DNA of 64,000 nt from assembly GCA_001600455.1 (NCBI GenBank), contig BCKC01000004.1, positions 3,770,915 through 3,834,914 of the forward strand, given 5' to 3'. Numbering within the stretch: position 1 is the first letter of the stretch; every line of letters begins with the position of its first letter. The notes below the pieces were generated by a model. The model searched no databases. It saw only the letters and a program-made list of their open reading frames with translations, and was not told where the DNA came from. This DNA comes from Endocalyx cinctus (taxonomy: Eukaryota; Ascomycota; Sordariomycetes; Amphisphaeriales; Apiosporaceae). The position numbers and the translations under genes are program-made. Shown here one piece after another: positions 21,717 to 34,370 of this stretch.

Positions 21717-23491
21717 TTATACGTCCACGAGGTTCTCTTCTTGATCCTGCTCGCCGTCCGTGTCTTTGACGCCCTTGTCGTTCTTTTCCTTGCCCTTGCC
21801 CTTTCGCTCCGCAGCGGATCTCTGGTAGTACTCCTGGATAATCTTGGCCGGGATACGGTTGAGCAACTCCTTAGGGAAGATACGTAGCAAAGACCACGCG
21901 ATATCGAGCGAGTCGAAGATGGTTCGCTGCTCGTACGCACCCTGTGTTACAAACTGCCTCTCGAACTTCTCGAGGAATTCCAGCGACAGCTTGTCTTCCG
22001 CAGACAGAGCCTCCTCACCAACGACGGCTTTCATGGCCGCAGCGTCACGACCGATGGCGTATTTGGCGTAAAGCTGGTTCGATACATCACCGTGATCCCT
22101 TCGGGTCATGCCCTCACCAATAGCCGACTTCATCAGACGCGAGAGCGACGGAAGGACGTTGATGGGAGGGTAGACACCACGGTTGTAAAGCTGACGATCG
22201 ACGAAAATCTGGCCCTCAGTAATGTAACCGGTCAAATCGGGAATAGGGTGCGTAATATCATCGTTAGGCATGGTCAAGATGGGAATCTGGGTAATGGAAC
22301 CGTTACGTCCCTCGACACGACCGGCTCGTTCGTAGATGGTCGACAAATCCGTGTACATGTAACCGGGGAAACCACGACGACCCGGCACTTCTTCTCGGGC
22401 AGCTGAGACTTCTCGGAGGGCGTCACAGTAGGCAGACAAATCGGTAAGAATGACTAGCACGTGCTTCTCGAGCTGGTAGGCGTAGTATTCGGCGGTAGTA
22501 AGAGCGAGACGAGGGGTGATGATACGTTCGATACTATGAAAGCATTGTTAGACATGACGCGCATCAGAAAATGACCCACAAAACAAAACTTGGGAAAGTA
22601 AAAACATACGTAGGGTCGTTGGCAAGGTTAAGGAATAGAGTGACACGCTCCAAACTTCCGTTCTCTTCGAAATCGCGAGTGAAGAAACGAGCAGTTTCCA
22701 AGTTAACACCCATAGCGGCGAAAACAATAGAGAAGTTCTCTTCGTGGTCATCATGTACACCCTTGTTTGTAGCGCCCTTCTGCTTAACCAAGCCTGCTTG
22801 TCGACAAATCTGCGCAGCAATTTCGTTGTGAGGAAGACCGGCGGCGGAGAAGATGGGAATCTTTTGGCCACGAGCGATCGAGTTCATCGTATCGATAGTC
22901 GAGATACCGGTCGAGATCATTTCTTCGGGATAGACCTAGTAACAGACAATCATTTAGTTACGTCATGTTTATATTCGCGCACGGTAACCACATCATAGAC
23001 AAACTTACTCGGGAGAAGGGGTTGATAGGGCTACCGTTTATGTCGAGATAATCCTCAGCCAGCACTTTAGGTCCTTTATCGATGGCCCTACCAGATCCAT
23101 CGAAGATACGGCCTAACATATCCTCAGATACACCTAGCTTCAAGCTTTCGCCGGTAAACTGGACCTTCGTCTTCTTCACATCGATACCTGATGTACCCTC
23201 GAAAACCTGTACGACGGCTCGGTTTCCTGTTTTTGAGGTAATAAAAACAAAGGGTTAGTACCGAGATGGGTCGGGCCTATACACGATGAAGACAGATTTA
23301 GATTTCTCACCTCGAGCTTCGAGGACCTGACCAGATCTCTCGGTTCCATCTGGCAGGGTCAACGTTACAATTTCATTGTAACGAGGGTATTTGACGTTGT
23401 CTAGAATAACTAAAGGACCATTGACACCGCCGACGGTGTTGTATCGAATCCTAGGTACAATAGAATACGAGGAAGATTCTCGAGGATCCAT
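21717..23491 (-). CDS. vma2: V-type proton ATPase subunit B
   Basis: Four exons on the minus strand, 23491-23311, 23226-23009, 22935-22610 and 22533-21717, join in phase to give 513 aa, the usual length. The sequence is nearly invariant with fungal homologues: [77 protein letters not shown], and [20 protein letters not shown]. As expected for B subunits there is no canonical P-loop; SAAGLPHNE lies at that position. It is the non-catalytic nucleotide-binding subunit of the V1 sector, which acidifies vacuoles and endomembranes. The lysine-rich acidic C-terminus is lineage-specific. It is divergent from the hydratase-like gene. Confidence 0.97.
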
Positions 23492-24152
23492 GGTTACTGA
23501 ACTGGGATAGATTGATGACTCGGCCGATTATGAGGAGTAAAATAGAGAATAGATAGATGAGTAAATAAATGAATGATAAAATGGGTTATGGATAAATTAT
23601 TTCACTACCCTTAAGTCGTTGTCGTAGCTGCAAAGCTATGGGTAGTTTGTGAAGTAAAGTTGGATTAGGTATAACAAGACGTTCAAGCTTCAGCCACTGC
23701 TAGTTAGTGTATTGTTTGAGGTTTACCAAGCCAGCAAGCTTCAGCGGTTGTTTAGTGGGTTTTAGGGGAGGAAGGTACTGAACGTTAGGGGGAAGATAGA
23801 GGGCGCTACGGTCATTCGGGAATTCGGGGGGTGGCAGATGACGCTGTTCGTTGCTCATTGCAACCTCAAACCGCGAATAGCTGCACCAGAATGAAATGAG
23901 GTGGGGCCTTGATAAAACTTATCAAAGCGTCTTTTCTTTTTATTATTATATTTGTATTTATTTACTCAAGCCACATACTCTGCCACACAAGTGGACGTTA
24001 AACAGTTAGAATCACATGATTTATTGACATGGGCTTCTCAATCAGTATTCTTGAGAGACCCTCTTATGAGATGTTCTCAAGAGGCATGCATAAAAAGGTA
24101 TTTTCAAGAAATATGAAGACCTACATCTAAACTTACCTTACCGATTTCCGAA
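23492..24152. promoter_or_regulatory. Shared promoter region of vma2 and hydratase-like gene
   Basis: A 661-bp divergent spacer. Two perfect direct copies of CAAGCTTCAGC lie at 23684-23694 and 23735-23745, about 190-250 bp upstream of the vma2 start. They could be factor-binding sites; this is inference from repetition alone. Confidence 0.45.
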
Positions 24153-25076
24153 ATGCCGTTTCCAAAGCTTCCTAAAAACGCGGCATACCTCACCATCAAT
24201 AATCCTAAAAAGCGTAACGCCTTGTCCATTGATGTCTTGGCTAGTTTACGGGATCAGCTCATACGTTATAATACATCCCCCGCGGATGGTATACCGCGAT
24301 TTCTACCTAACTTTAATTTGAGCCGCCTGGGGGATTTCAAACAATCAACCCTTGAGAATGAGAGCCAAATAGGTCCAATAAGAAATATATCACAGAAATG
24401 GGGCGACGACTGGTTATCTGATATAGAAGGATGGCACCGTCACCGAAAAGATCTTCCGAGAGTTCTCGTCTTGCGTAGCGAAGGCCCTGTGTTCAGCTCC
24501 GGTCACGATCTTAACGAGGTGCTGGAGCCGGGTGAAACCGATATATTTCGCCTCTGTAGCGATGTGATGACTCTCATACGTCACTCGCCCGCGCCCGTCA
24601 TCGGTGTTATACAAGGTCTAGCGACAGCTGCTGGAGCGCAACTGGCCTTAACAACAGATTTACCTATCTCTTGCGCATCTACCAAGTTTCAACTCCCGGG
24701 AATGTCCATTGGTCTCCCATGTATAACACCATCGGTAGCTGTCTCCAGAGCGCTTGGCGAGAATTTCAGCTACCGAATGTTTGCTCTTGGAGAGGCCGTA
24801 CGAGCCGATGAACTTCCCAGTGGTACTGTGGAGGTTGTTTCAACCAAGAGGGCACTGGAAAAGCGCGTATCTGAAATGGTTGACAAGCTTGCAAATGGCC
24901 CGGCTCAGCAGCAGGCACTGGGAAAGTGGGCATATCGGGTGCAAGTTGGATGGTCGAATACAGACATGGCAACGACTTGGGCCTCCAGCGTGATGAATAT
25001 ATGCTCGAAGTCAGCCGACGCAAAAGAGGGGATGACTGCTTTCACAAAAAAAGTAGATCCAAGTTGGAAATCATAA
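24153..25076 (+). CDS. Enoyl-CoA hydratase/isomerase-like protein (ECHDC3-like)
   Basis: An intronless frame of 307 aa. The crotonase fold is clear from AAYLTINNPKKRNALS, VLRSEGPVFSSGHDLNEV (oxyanion-hole region) and VIGVIQGLATAAGAQLALTT. An insertion of about 45 residues, ending near KWGDDWLSDIEGW, separates the first two. The two Glu residues that catalyse hydration in classical crotonases appear to be replaced: the first position reads AAGAQL and the second LPGMSIG. ECHDC3-type proteins share this, and their reaction is unsettled. No clear mitochondrial presequence is seen at this start; an upstream exon is possible. HMG-CoA lyase lies 495 bp downstream on the same strand, which hints at a shared acyl-CoA pathway. 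Confidence 0.88.
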   Translation: MPFPKLPKNAAYLTINNPKKRNALSIDVLASLRDQLIRYNTSPADGIPRFLPNFNLSRLGDFKQSTLENESQIGPIRNISQKWGDDWLSDIEGWHRHRKDLPRVLVLRSEGPVFSSGHDLNEVLEPGETDIFRLCSDVMTLIRHSPAPVIGVIQGLATAAGAQLALTTDLPISCASTKFQLPGMSIGLPCITPSVAVSRALGENFSYRMFALGEAVRADELPSGTVEVVSTKRALEKRVSEMVDKLANGPAQQQALGKWAYRVQVGWSNTDMATTWASSVMNICSKSADAKEGMTAFTKKVDPSWKS

Positions 25077-25571
25077 GAATATGTTCAGAGTAGACAAACG
25101 GATACTATCGGATGTACAGAAAAATAGATGGAAAATGTGGTAAGAACAACTGATTCGACCTCCCGTCACAAGCATAGATCTGACATGCATACTATATCCA
25201 TGTTTCTTCTCCTATATCGGCTTCGTAAGAGTACAATGAGGAATTACTGACAATGTCTCTGGAAATAATGTGGAAATGGATTCTAAATACTCCGTATCCA
25301 GGAGAACAAATACCTATATATATATTCACTATCCCAGTTTTTGCATTATACGGGTAAGATATTATTATATATGTAATTAAACAGTATATAGCCTGCACTG
25401 TGCAGTTATGTCATTTATCATCCCATTATGCACTAGGTATAACTTAGCCCACTGGTATTTTATATATAGATTTCTAACGGTAGAGAAGCTCTTCAGCCAT
25501 CTAGACTCGAAATTCCCGAGAATGGTCAAGAATTGACTGTAGATCAGTGCAATCTTGAGAATGAAGTAGTC
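25077..25571. promoter_or_regulatory. Spacer with HMG-CoA lyase promoter and TACTCCGTA motif
   Basis: A 495-bp AT-rich spacer between two co-directional genes. It holds the third TACTCCGTA copy at 25288-25296. No exon seen. Confidence 0.5.
25288..25296 (+). repeat. Dispersed 9-mer TACTCCGTA, copy 3
   Basis: Perfect copy in the AATACTCCGTATCC context. Confidence 0.6.
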
Positions 25572-26807
25572 ATGTCGTCGATACGTCCGATAATTCGATC
25601 TATTCACCGGCGCATGCCTCTCGCCTCACCTACCTCTCTACGATGCTTCACAACTACCTCGGCTATAAGATATTCGGCCGCTACCGCAGCACCACCCCGA
25701 ACAGATAACCGAGTGAGAGTTGTCGAAGTCGGTCCAAGAGACGGACTGCAAAATGAGAAAAAGTCAATTCCTCTTTCTACTAAGATTGAGTTAATTGAGA
25801 AGTTGGCGAAAACTGGATTATCTGTCATAGAGGCTGGTTCTTTCGTCTCGCCAAAATGGGTGCCACAGGTATAGTTGAAGACTTGTCTCGTGAAATTTTT
25901 AACCCCACTTACTGACTACGAGGCTGCTCCTCCAATATAGATGGATAACTCGAGCGCTATCATGGAGCACATTCTCACAAAACCGATACCTTCCCCCGTA
26001 CCTATCACGTATTCCTTCTTAGCGCCGAACGCGAAGGGCGTCGAGAACGCCACAGAGATCCTACAGCAACACCGAGACAAATGGATAACGTACGTACAGT
26101 CGCTCAGCGGCGGGAAAGTCGCCGCAAAGATGGGGGAGGGGAAGCCCGCGATGGAACTCGCCGTGTTCGCGGCCGCGACCGAGAGCTTCTCGCAGAAGAA
26201 CCTGAACTGCGACATCGCCACCTCCCTCGAGCGATTCAAGCCGGTCATCCAGGGCGCGAAGCAGCTCGGTATCCGCGCCCGCGCGTACATATCCGTCGTT
26301 CTCGGCTGTCCCTTCGAAGGATTCGACGTTAACCCGCACCGCGTGGCGGAAATCGCGGCCTCGCTCCTCGAGATGGGCGCCGACGAAATCTCCCTGGGCG
26401 ACACGACGGGTATGGGCACGGCGCCACGCACCCAGGAGCTGCTGAAGTGCATGGAAGCTGCGGGCATCCTCGCCCAGGATATCGCCATGCATTTCCACGA
26501 CACGTACGGCCAGGCCCTCGTCAACACGGCCATCTCGCTCGAGCGCGGCATCAGGACGTTCGACAGCGCCGTCGGCGGCCTCGGCGGGTGTCCTTACAGC
26601 CCCGGCGCTACGGGTAACGTGGCGACCGAGAACTTGGTCTACTTCCTCGAGACCCTCGGCATGGATACGGGCGTGGATCTCGACGCTGTTTCCGATATTG
26701 GACAGTGGATCACTCAGGAGATAGGCAAGCCGAACGACTCTTCGGTTGGAAAGGCGGTACTTGGTGCGAGGCAACGTGCTGGAGCAGAGGCGGCCGCTAC
26801 TAGCTAA
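25572..26807 (+). CDS. Hydroxymethylglutaryl-CoA lyase, mitochondrial
   Basis: Two exons, 25572-25868 and 25941-26807, join at a codon boundary to give 387 aa. The first ~40 residues are basic and Ser/Thr-rich with no acids, a likely mitochondrial presequence. Catalytic motifs are present: [42 protein letters not shown] (metal-binding histidines), and the signature Cys in [15 protein letters not shown]. The enzyme cleaves HMG-CoA to acetoacetate and acetyl-CoA, the last step of leucine degradation. Compared with the typical enzyme there is an insertion of about 30 residues after [10 protein letters not shown], containing [14 protein letters not shown]. An upstream ATG at 25561 is followed at once by a stop, so 25572 is the start. 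Confidence 0.94.
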
Positions 26808-27070
26808 GGAATAAAGAAATTGATTATTTTTTTTCTTATCCATATTTTTTCAACTGGGTGGGCATCAATTTCAATTCAGCCATGATATTTTATATATCTG
26901 GTCTAACAAGCTCACTCGCCTTGTTGTCTACGTGGGAAAACAATACAAAATAATTATGTTCAATTATTGATAGTGCCGCTTCCTTTAGCTAAGAAGAAGT
27001 CTCAGGAGTCATGAAATGTATAAGCCAGTCTTTAAAATAACAAATATGTAAAAGCAGTGACTTCCTCCCT

Positions 27071-27678
27071 TCAAACCCGTCTCACCCTCCCCGTCTCTAC
27101 CTCATACACCCATCCACTAACCACAACATCATCCGGGATCGCCGCACTCCCCTTAAGAAACGCGACATCCTCCCTCACGGCCGTCTCCAAATCGTTGAAA
27201 GTCAAGAAATCCGGTATCTTGGAGAAAACCTCTTCCGTCGCGCGGTCGCCCAGGTTCTTCGCTACGAGGGCGCGCGCGTCCTCGTCCCGGAACGTCAGCA
27301 TCCCGCAACCGGTGTGCTTGACCAGCAAGATCTCCCGCGTGCCCAGTAGCTGCTCCGATACGACGATGGACCGGAACGCGTCCCGCGCGCTGGCTCCGGC
27401 GTTCCGGATCACGTGGGCGTCGCCTAGCTCGATGCCGAAGGCTGCGGAGGGGTCGATGCGGGCGTCCATGCAGGTTACTGTTTTATGGTGATTTGATTTC
27501 AGCCTGTTAGCGGGTTCAGGAGGAAGAGTTTTAGTGAGATATAAGGAAGAGGCGAAGCTCCTCCTTACTTACGGACGAGATATTTCTTCGCCGGAGGTAG
27601 AGCTAGGTGCCCCTTGGTGAAGCTACGGGCGTACTCCGCATTCTTCTCCTCCAAACTTGTCTGTATTTCGGAAGCCAT
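27071..27678 (-). CDS. Beta-carbonic anhydrase
   Basis: Two exons, 27678-27573 and 27477-27071, join in phase (C|TA) to give 170 aa, typical of the short beta class. The zinc ligands are the Cys in LTCMDARID and the His and Cys in KHTGCGMLTF; the Asp-Arg pair of CMDAR is the catalytic dyad. HVIRNAGAS is the substrate-loop region. It interconverts CO2 and bicarbonate. No targeting peptide or membrane segment is seen, so it is probably cytosolic. It converges on HMG-CoA lyase with only 263 bp between stop codons. Confidence 0.95.
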
Positions 27679-28338
27679 TATGATAAATTCGCTCCTATAT
27701 ATATCCCAGAGTCGGTTTGAGGAAAAAACACAATATTGGGACTATAAATAAGAGTCTGCTATTCAGAGCCCGTATATCGCGGGGTCTGGATTAGGATTAC
27801 ATATTTCGCCCCGCACCTACACATATCCCGAATAGAATGACGCAAAGTCTAGATTCCAAGAGTGATAGAGAGAACCAATGCATATCCACTGTCATGATTG
27901 TTAGCGTGGTCACGTCATCTGGAAGCTATTTGATACACTCACGAGCACCGCGGAGAGGATTCAGTAACCTGGTGTTATAGGTCAGATTGAATCAAAGGCA
28001 AGCTGGTATGGGGAAAAGTCTAGAAATAGTGTGGGTACATGGTGCTGGTGCCCCTAAAGAATTGGTTTTTTTAGATACATGGGCTATTTCATGCGTCCAA
28101 AATCATTGTTTAAAACGTTTAGAATATTAATGCTACATAGAATGAATAATCTAAAGGTTTATTCTGCCTGAACAATACAGCATACTTCCAGGTTGAAGCA
28201 CTCTGGGTAAGCACTTGGACAGAGTCATTCCCTTCGCCGGTTTATACCACTTGTCTTTCCCCTGAGCATTAACTCCCGTGTGTTTAAATGAGGACATGCG
28301 ATGCAAGTTGCGAAAGTAGCGACGGCTCATTCCTTAGT
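27679..28338. other. Intergenic region, no gene seen
   Basis: AT-rich DNA between two minus-strand genes; it includes the carbonic anhydrase promoter. No exon or repeat recognised. Confidence 0.55.
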
Positions 28339-31300
28339 CTATTCATGACCTAGGTCCTCTTCCTCCTCAGGTGTGAGCTTGTTTCCACCTCGCTCTTGGC
28401 TAACCTCCGTTTCAAGACGAGCCCTATCGTTCTCGATTTCCCGGACACTATGTGCCATATTAGCTGGTATGCAATGCCGCTGCGTGAACATGAGCAATAT
28501 GAGCAACTTACCGGTGTCCTGCTCCCGTAGTCTCTGTTTGTTTAAACTTTCGGGCGGGTATTTTTGCCTATTCACAGGATCAGCTTTAACTCGCCATGTA
28601 TGGGGTTCAAGTGGGATAGAAATCCTAGGTTAGAGTATCCAAACATCTTAAGGTTTTGATTTGACACTTACCAAGAAAAGTTCATCTAATTCCTAATTGT
28701 AGACACGAGTTAGTTAAGAACGGGGGCGAATACCGTTTTGGATAACAAAATGGGCGACTTACTTCAAGAGATCGATTCTGTAGCCAGCATGTTAGCATCT
28801 ATCGCCAGTAAAGACATGGGAAGAATTTTCCTACCTTGGTCTCGGGAATGCAGAGAAAGGCGAATATTCCCGAAACGAAAGCGATGCCGCCAAATAACCA
28901 TCCGATATTCACGGCTATGGCGTTCAGCAGATAGGGGACAGCAAAGGCGACGACAAATGCCGCCACGACACTAGAAACCAAACGTTAGTTTAGGTATAAT
29001 TCAGGTGACATTTCTATTTATCACGCACTTTATTGCTATACCCAGACCAACTGTCTTCTCTCTCAGAGATGCGGTGGGAAGTTCAGACAAAAGCTAATGT
29101 ATGTGTTAGCAGAGTAACTAAGGCTTCACGCCAGAGTTTTATCGCTTACAGCATAGGAGATCGGTGCCCAAGTGCTATAAGTTTCATTAGCCTTCATTAT
29201 CCCATAATTATTGTTCTTGGTGTGTAAGAATGTACGAACCCAGTGAAGATGAAGATGTATAAAACAACCGAGGCAACCAAGCCTCTAGCATCGGAAGCCG
29301 TCGGGTGCGGGATATTTCCTAAGCCTGAGATGAGGAATAAGAATAGAACCTGTCCCAGAGCACCGCCGACAAGAAGATCTCGTCGTCCGTAAAGGTCGCT
29401 GGCGATCATTCCAAGCAAACATCCAGCCCATCCTGCAGTGGCAGAGGCGATATTGTAGTCGAAAGCATGTTCTCCTAATCCCACGGTCTTGTAGAAGCGC
29501 GGCGAATCTAGAAGTTCCCACCGTTAGTTTTTTTTTTTTTTTTTTTTTTTTGGTTTTCTTCGGAGGTAAAGCTATTATGTTCCTACTTACACTGAGAGAC
29601 GAATCCTTGACCGGTAAATTGCTGTAGGGCAAGTATAGCGAGGGCGAGACTAGTCCGGCGTAAATTTGTGCCACGCTATGCCGTGCAGGCAGTCAGCTTC
29701 AAATTCGAAGAATTACACAGGTCCACAGTTGTCTTCGGCTTACGAATAGATCCATCCAAGGGCCTTTCTTTACTTTATTCTCCAGCGCTTCTTGAATGGC
29801 ATCAAGCTCGGCACGGCAACGACCTGCGGCGACATCTGACTGAGGACGAACGAACTCCAGGCTCTTAAGAGCATCTTCGTCCCGGCCTCTGCTTAGTAAC
29901 CATCGGGGTGTTTCCGCTGTGAAGTGAGTCTCTTAGTGGGTTTCTATTAAATATCGGGGCCGGCGTGGCTCCGAAGCAAACTTACGTGTAACAAAAAGTG
30001 CGAAGCAGACAATAGCCGGTGCAATTGCTTGAACGGAGACTGGAATAATCCAACTAGGTGATATATGTGTCAGTTTCACATACAAGAGCCTAGAGAGAGT
30101 TTGTCGTACCCCTTCCGTTCTGTTGATGTGGAGAACGCACGATTCACGCCGGCGGCCATGATCTGTCCGACTTGATTATACAACTGTAGGGAACCGACGA
30201 CCGCTCCACGCACTGTAAAAATAGCATCAGTCACCATAATCTTCCATGCACCCATGCATGCATCAAAAAGGCAAGAGCACTTCTTAATCAGGTTGGGGCT
30301 TGAAGAGATCGAACTGGATTCGAAATATATATCTTCTGCGTCATCGCGGCAAGGAGATGGGTGTCAATGGTTTCATCATATATTACTCACTAGATGCCGG
30401 TACAAGCTCGGCTTGATACATTCTAACATGTCAAGTCAGTAAGTGCCCGCTGTGCATACAGGTTCATGCGGGTGCTATTACGGTACAACAGTTTCTGCAA
30501 CACCAACGCTGTACATGCTGTCAGCCTTCTGCGCAGCAAGCAGTGGTTGGAGCCCTTTATGAGTTACCTAAAATAGACAACGACACGCCCAATTACGAAC
30601 TGTGCGACCGTGTATGAGGTGGCCTCAATCGCTATGCCGATGAAAGATATGAGACATGCTGCCCACATGATGCGACGGTGTCCAAGAACCTCCACTGGAA
30701 TAGGAGCGGCCTAGTTGAAGAAATTGAATAGGTTAATGAAAATATCCAAGAAAGGGGAACAAAATAACGGGCTACACACCAAAGCTCCGACGAGCTTGCC
30801 CGCAAAACCAATTGAGCTCATAAACGAAGCTCTCGAGGCGGAAAGGGCGTAAGAACCACCTTCGACAGGATCTCCAAACTCCTTGGCGAACGCAGGAATA
30901 CTCTGCACTCCGGCAAAACTTTGATTTTATTTTTAGTATATATGTATTTCATGTTTTAGCTTCAAGGAATAAAAGAGGAAAAACGCAAGGTTCCACAATA
31001 TGCATACCGGCAGCCGGTAGGCACGATCGCAGACTAAAACGGGGGAGCGGGTCGCGGGTACGGGAACGGGAGTGGAAAAAGGGGGACAAAAAAAAAACCC
31101 CACATACCTCGTGGTATCATAACCGAACATGACGTTGAGAAGGGAGGTGATCTGCCAGCAAGCGAAAAGGGCCCACGTCATCTTCCGAAAGACTTGCCGG
31201 AACCTCTCCGGGCCGTCTTTCAATTGCGCGACGACGGAACCCATGTCGAAGAACGGGCGCGACGAAGAGCGATATCGGGAGGACGAATTCGGAGGAGGTG

Positions 31301-31418
31301 GGTGAGGTAGCAGTGGCTCACTAGATATTATATTATCTTCTTCTATTGCCGGCCTATCGCTATTATTATTGTTATTGTTACCCGGCTTAAACCTCCGGAA
31401 ATATGAAATAATATGCAT
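28339..31418 (-). CDS. MFS sugar transporter, 16 exons
   Basis: Minus-strand exons in phase: 31418-31108, 30918-30780, 30710-30568, 30508-30482, 30422-30391, 30212-30110, 30053-29986, 29916-29744, 29675-29591, 29507-29240, 29174-29150, 29093-29029, 28970-28835, 28685-28672, 28624-28512 and 28463-28339, about 608 aa. Landmarks of the sugar porter family: VMFGYDTTSFAGVQSIPAF, GRVVVYFSVGVAETVVP, LVPASMRGAVVGSLQLYNQV, PETPRWLLSRGR, LQQFTGQGFVSQYSPRF, DLYGRRDLLVGGALGQ, and SELPTASLREKTVGLGIAI. Twelve membrane segments are expected; the substrate is probably a mono- or oligosaccharide taken up with protons. Four exons are only 14-32 nt long. Exon 14 is uncertain: the conserved ELDELF reading is one frame away from the next exon. 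The start could also be a Met at 31244. It is divergent from the arylsulfatase gene. Confidence 0.88.
29528..29551. repeat. 24-bp poly(T) run within an intron
   Basis: An uninterrupted homopolymer inside the intron between exons 9 and 10 of the sugar transporter (an A run on the coding strand). Length may be inexact because of sequencing. Confidence 0.8.

Positions 31419-34370
<2,952 letters not shown>

Noticed and set aside
26061..26843. Minus-strand frame of 260 codons, and another of 211 codons
   Set aside because: Both are antisense to the well-supported HMG-CoA lyase exon 2.
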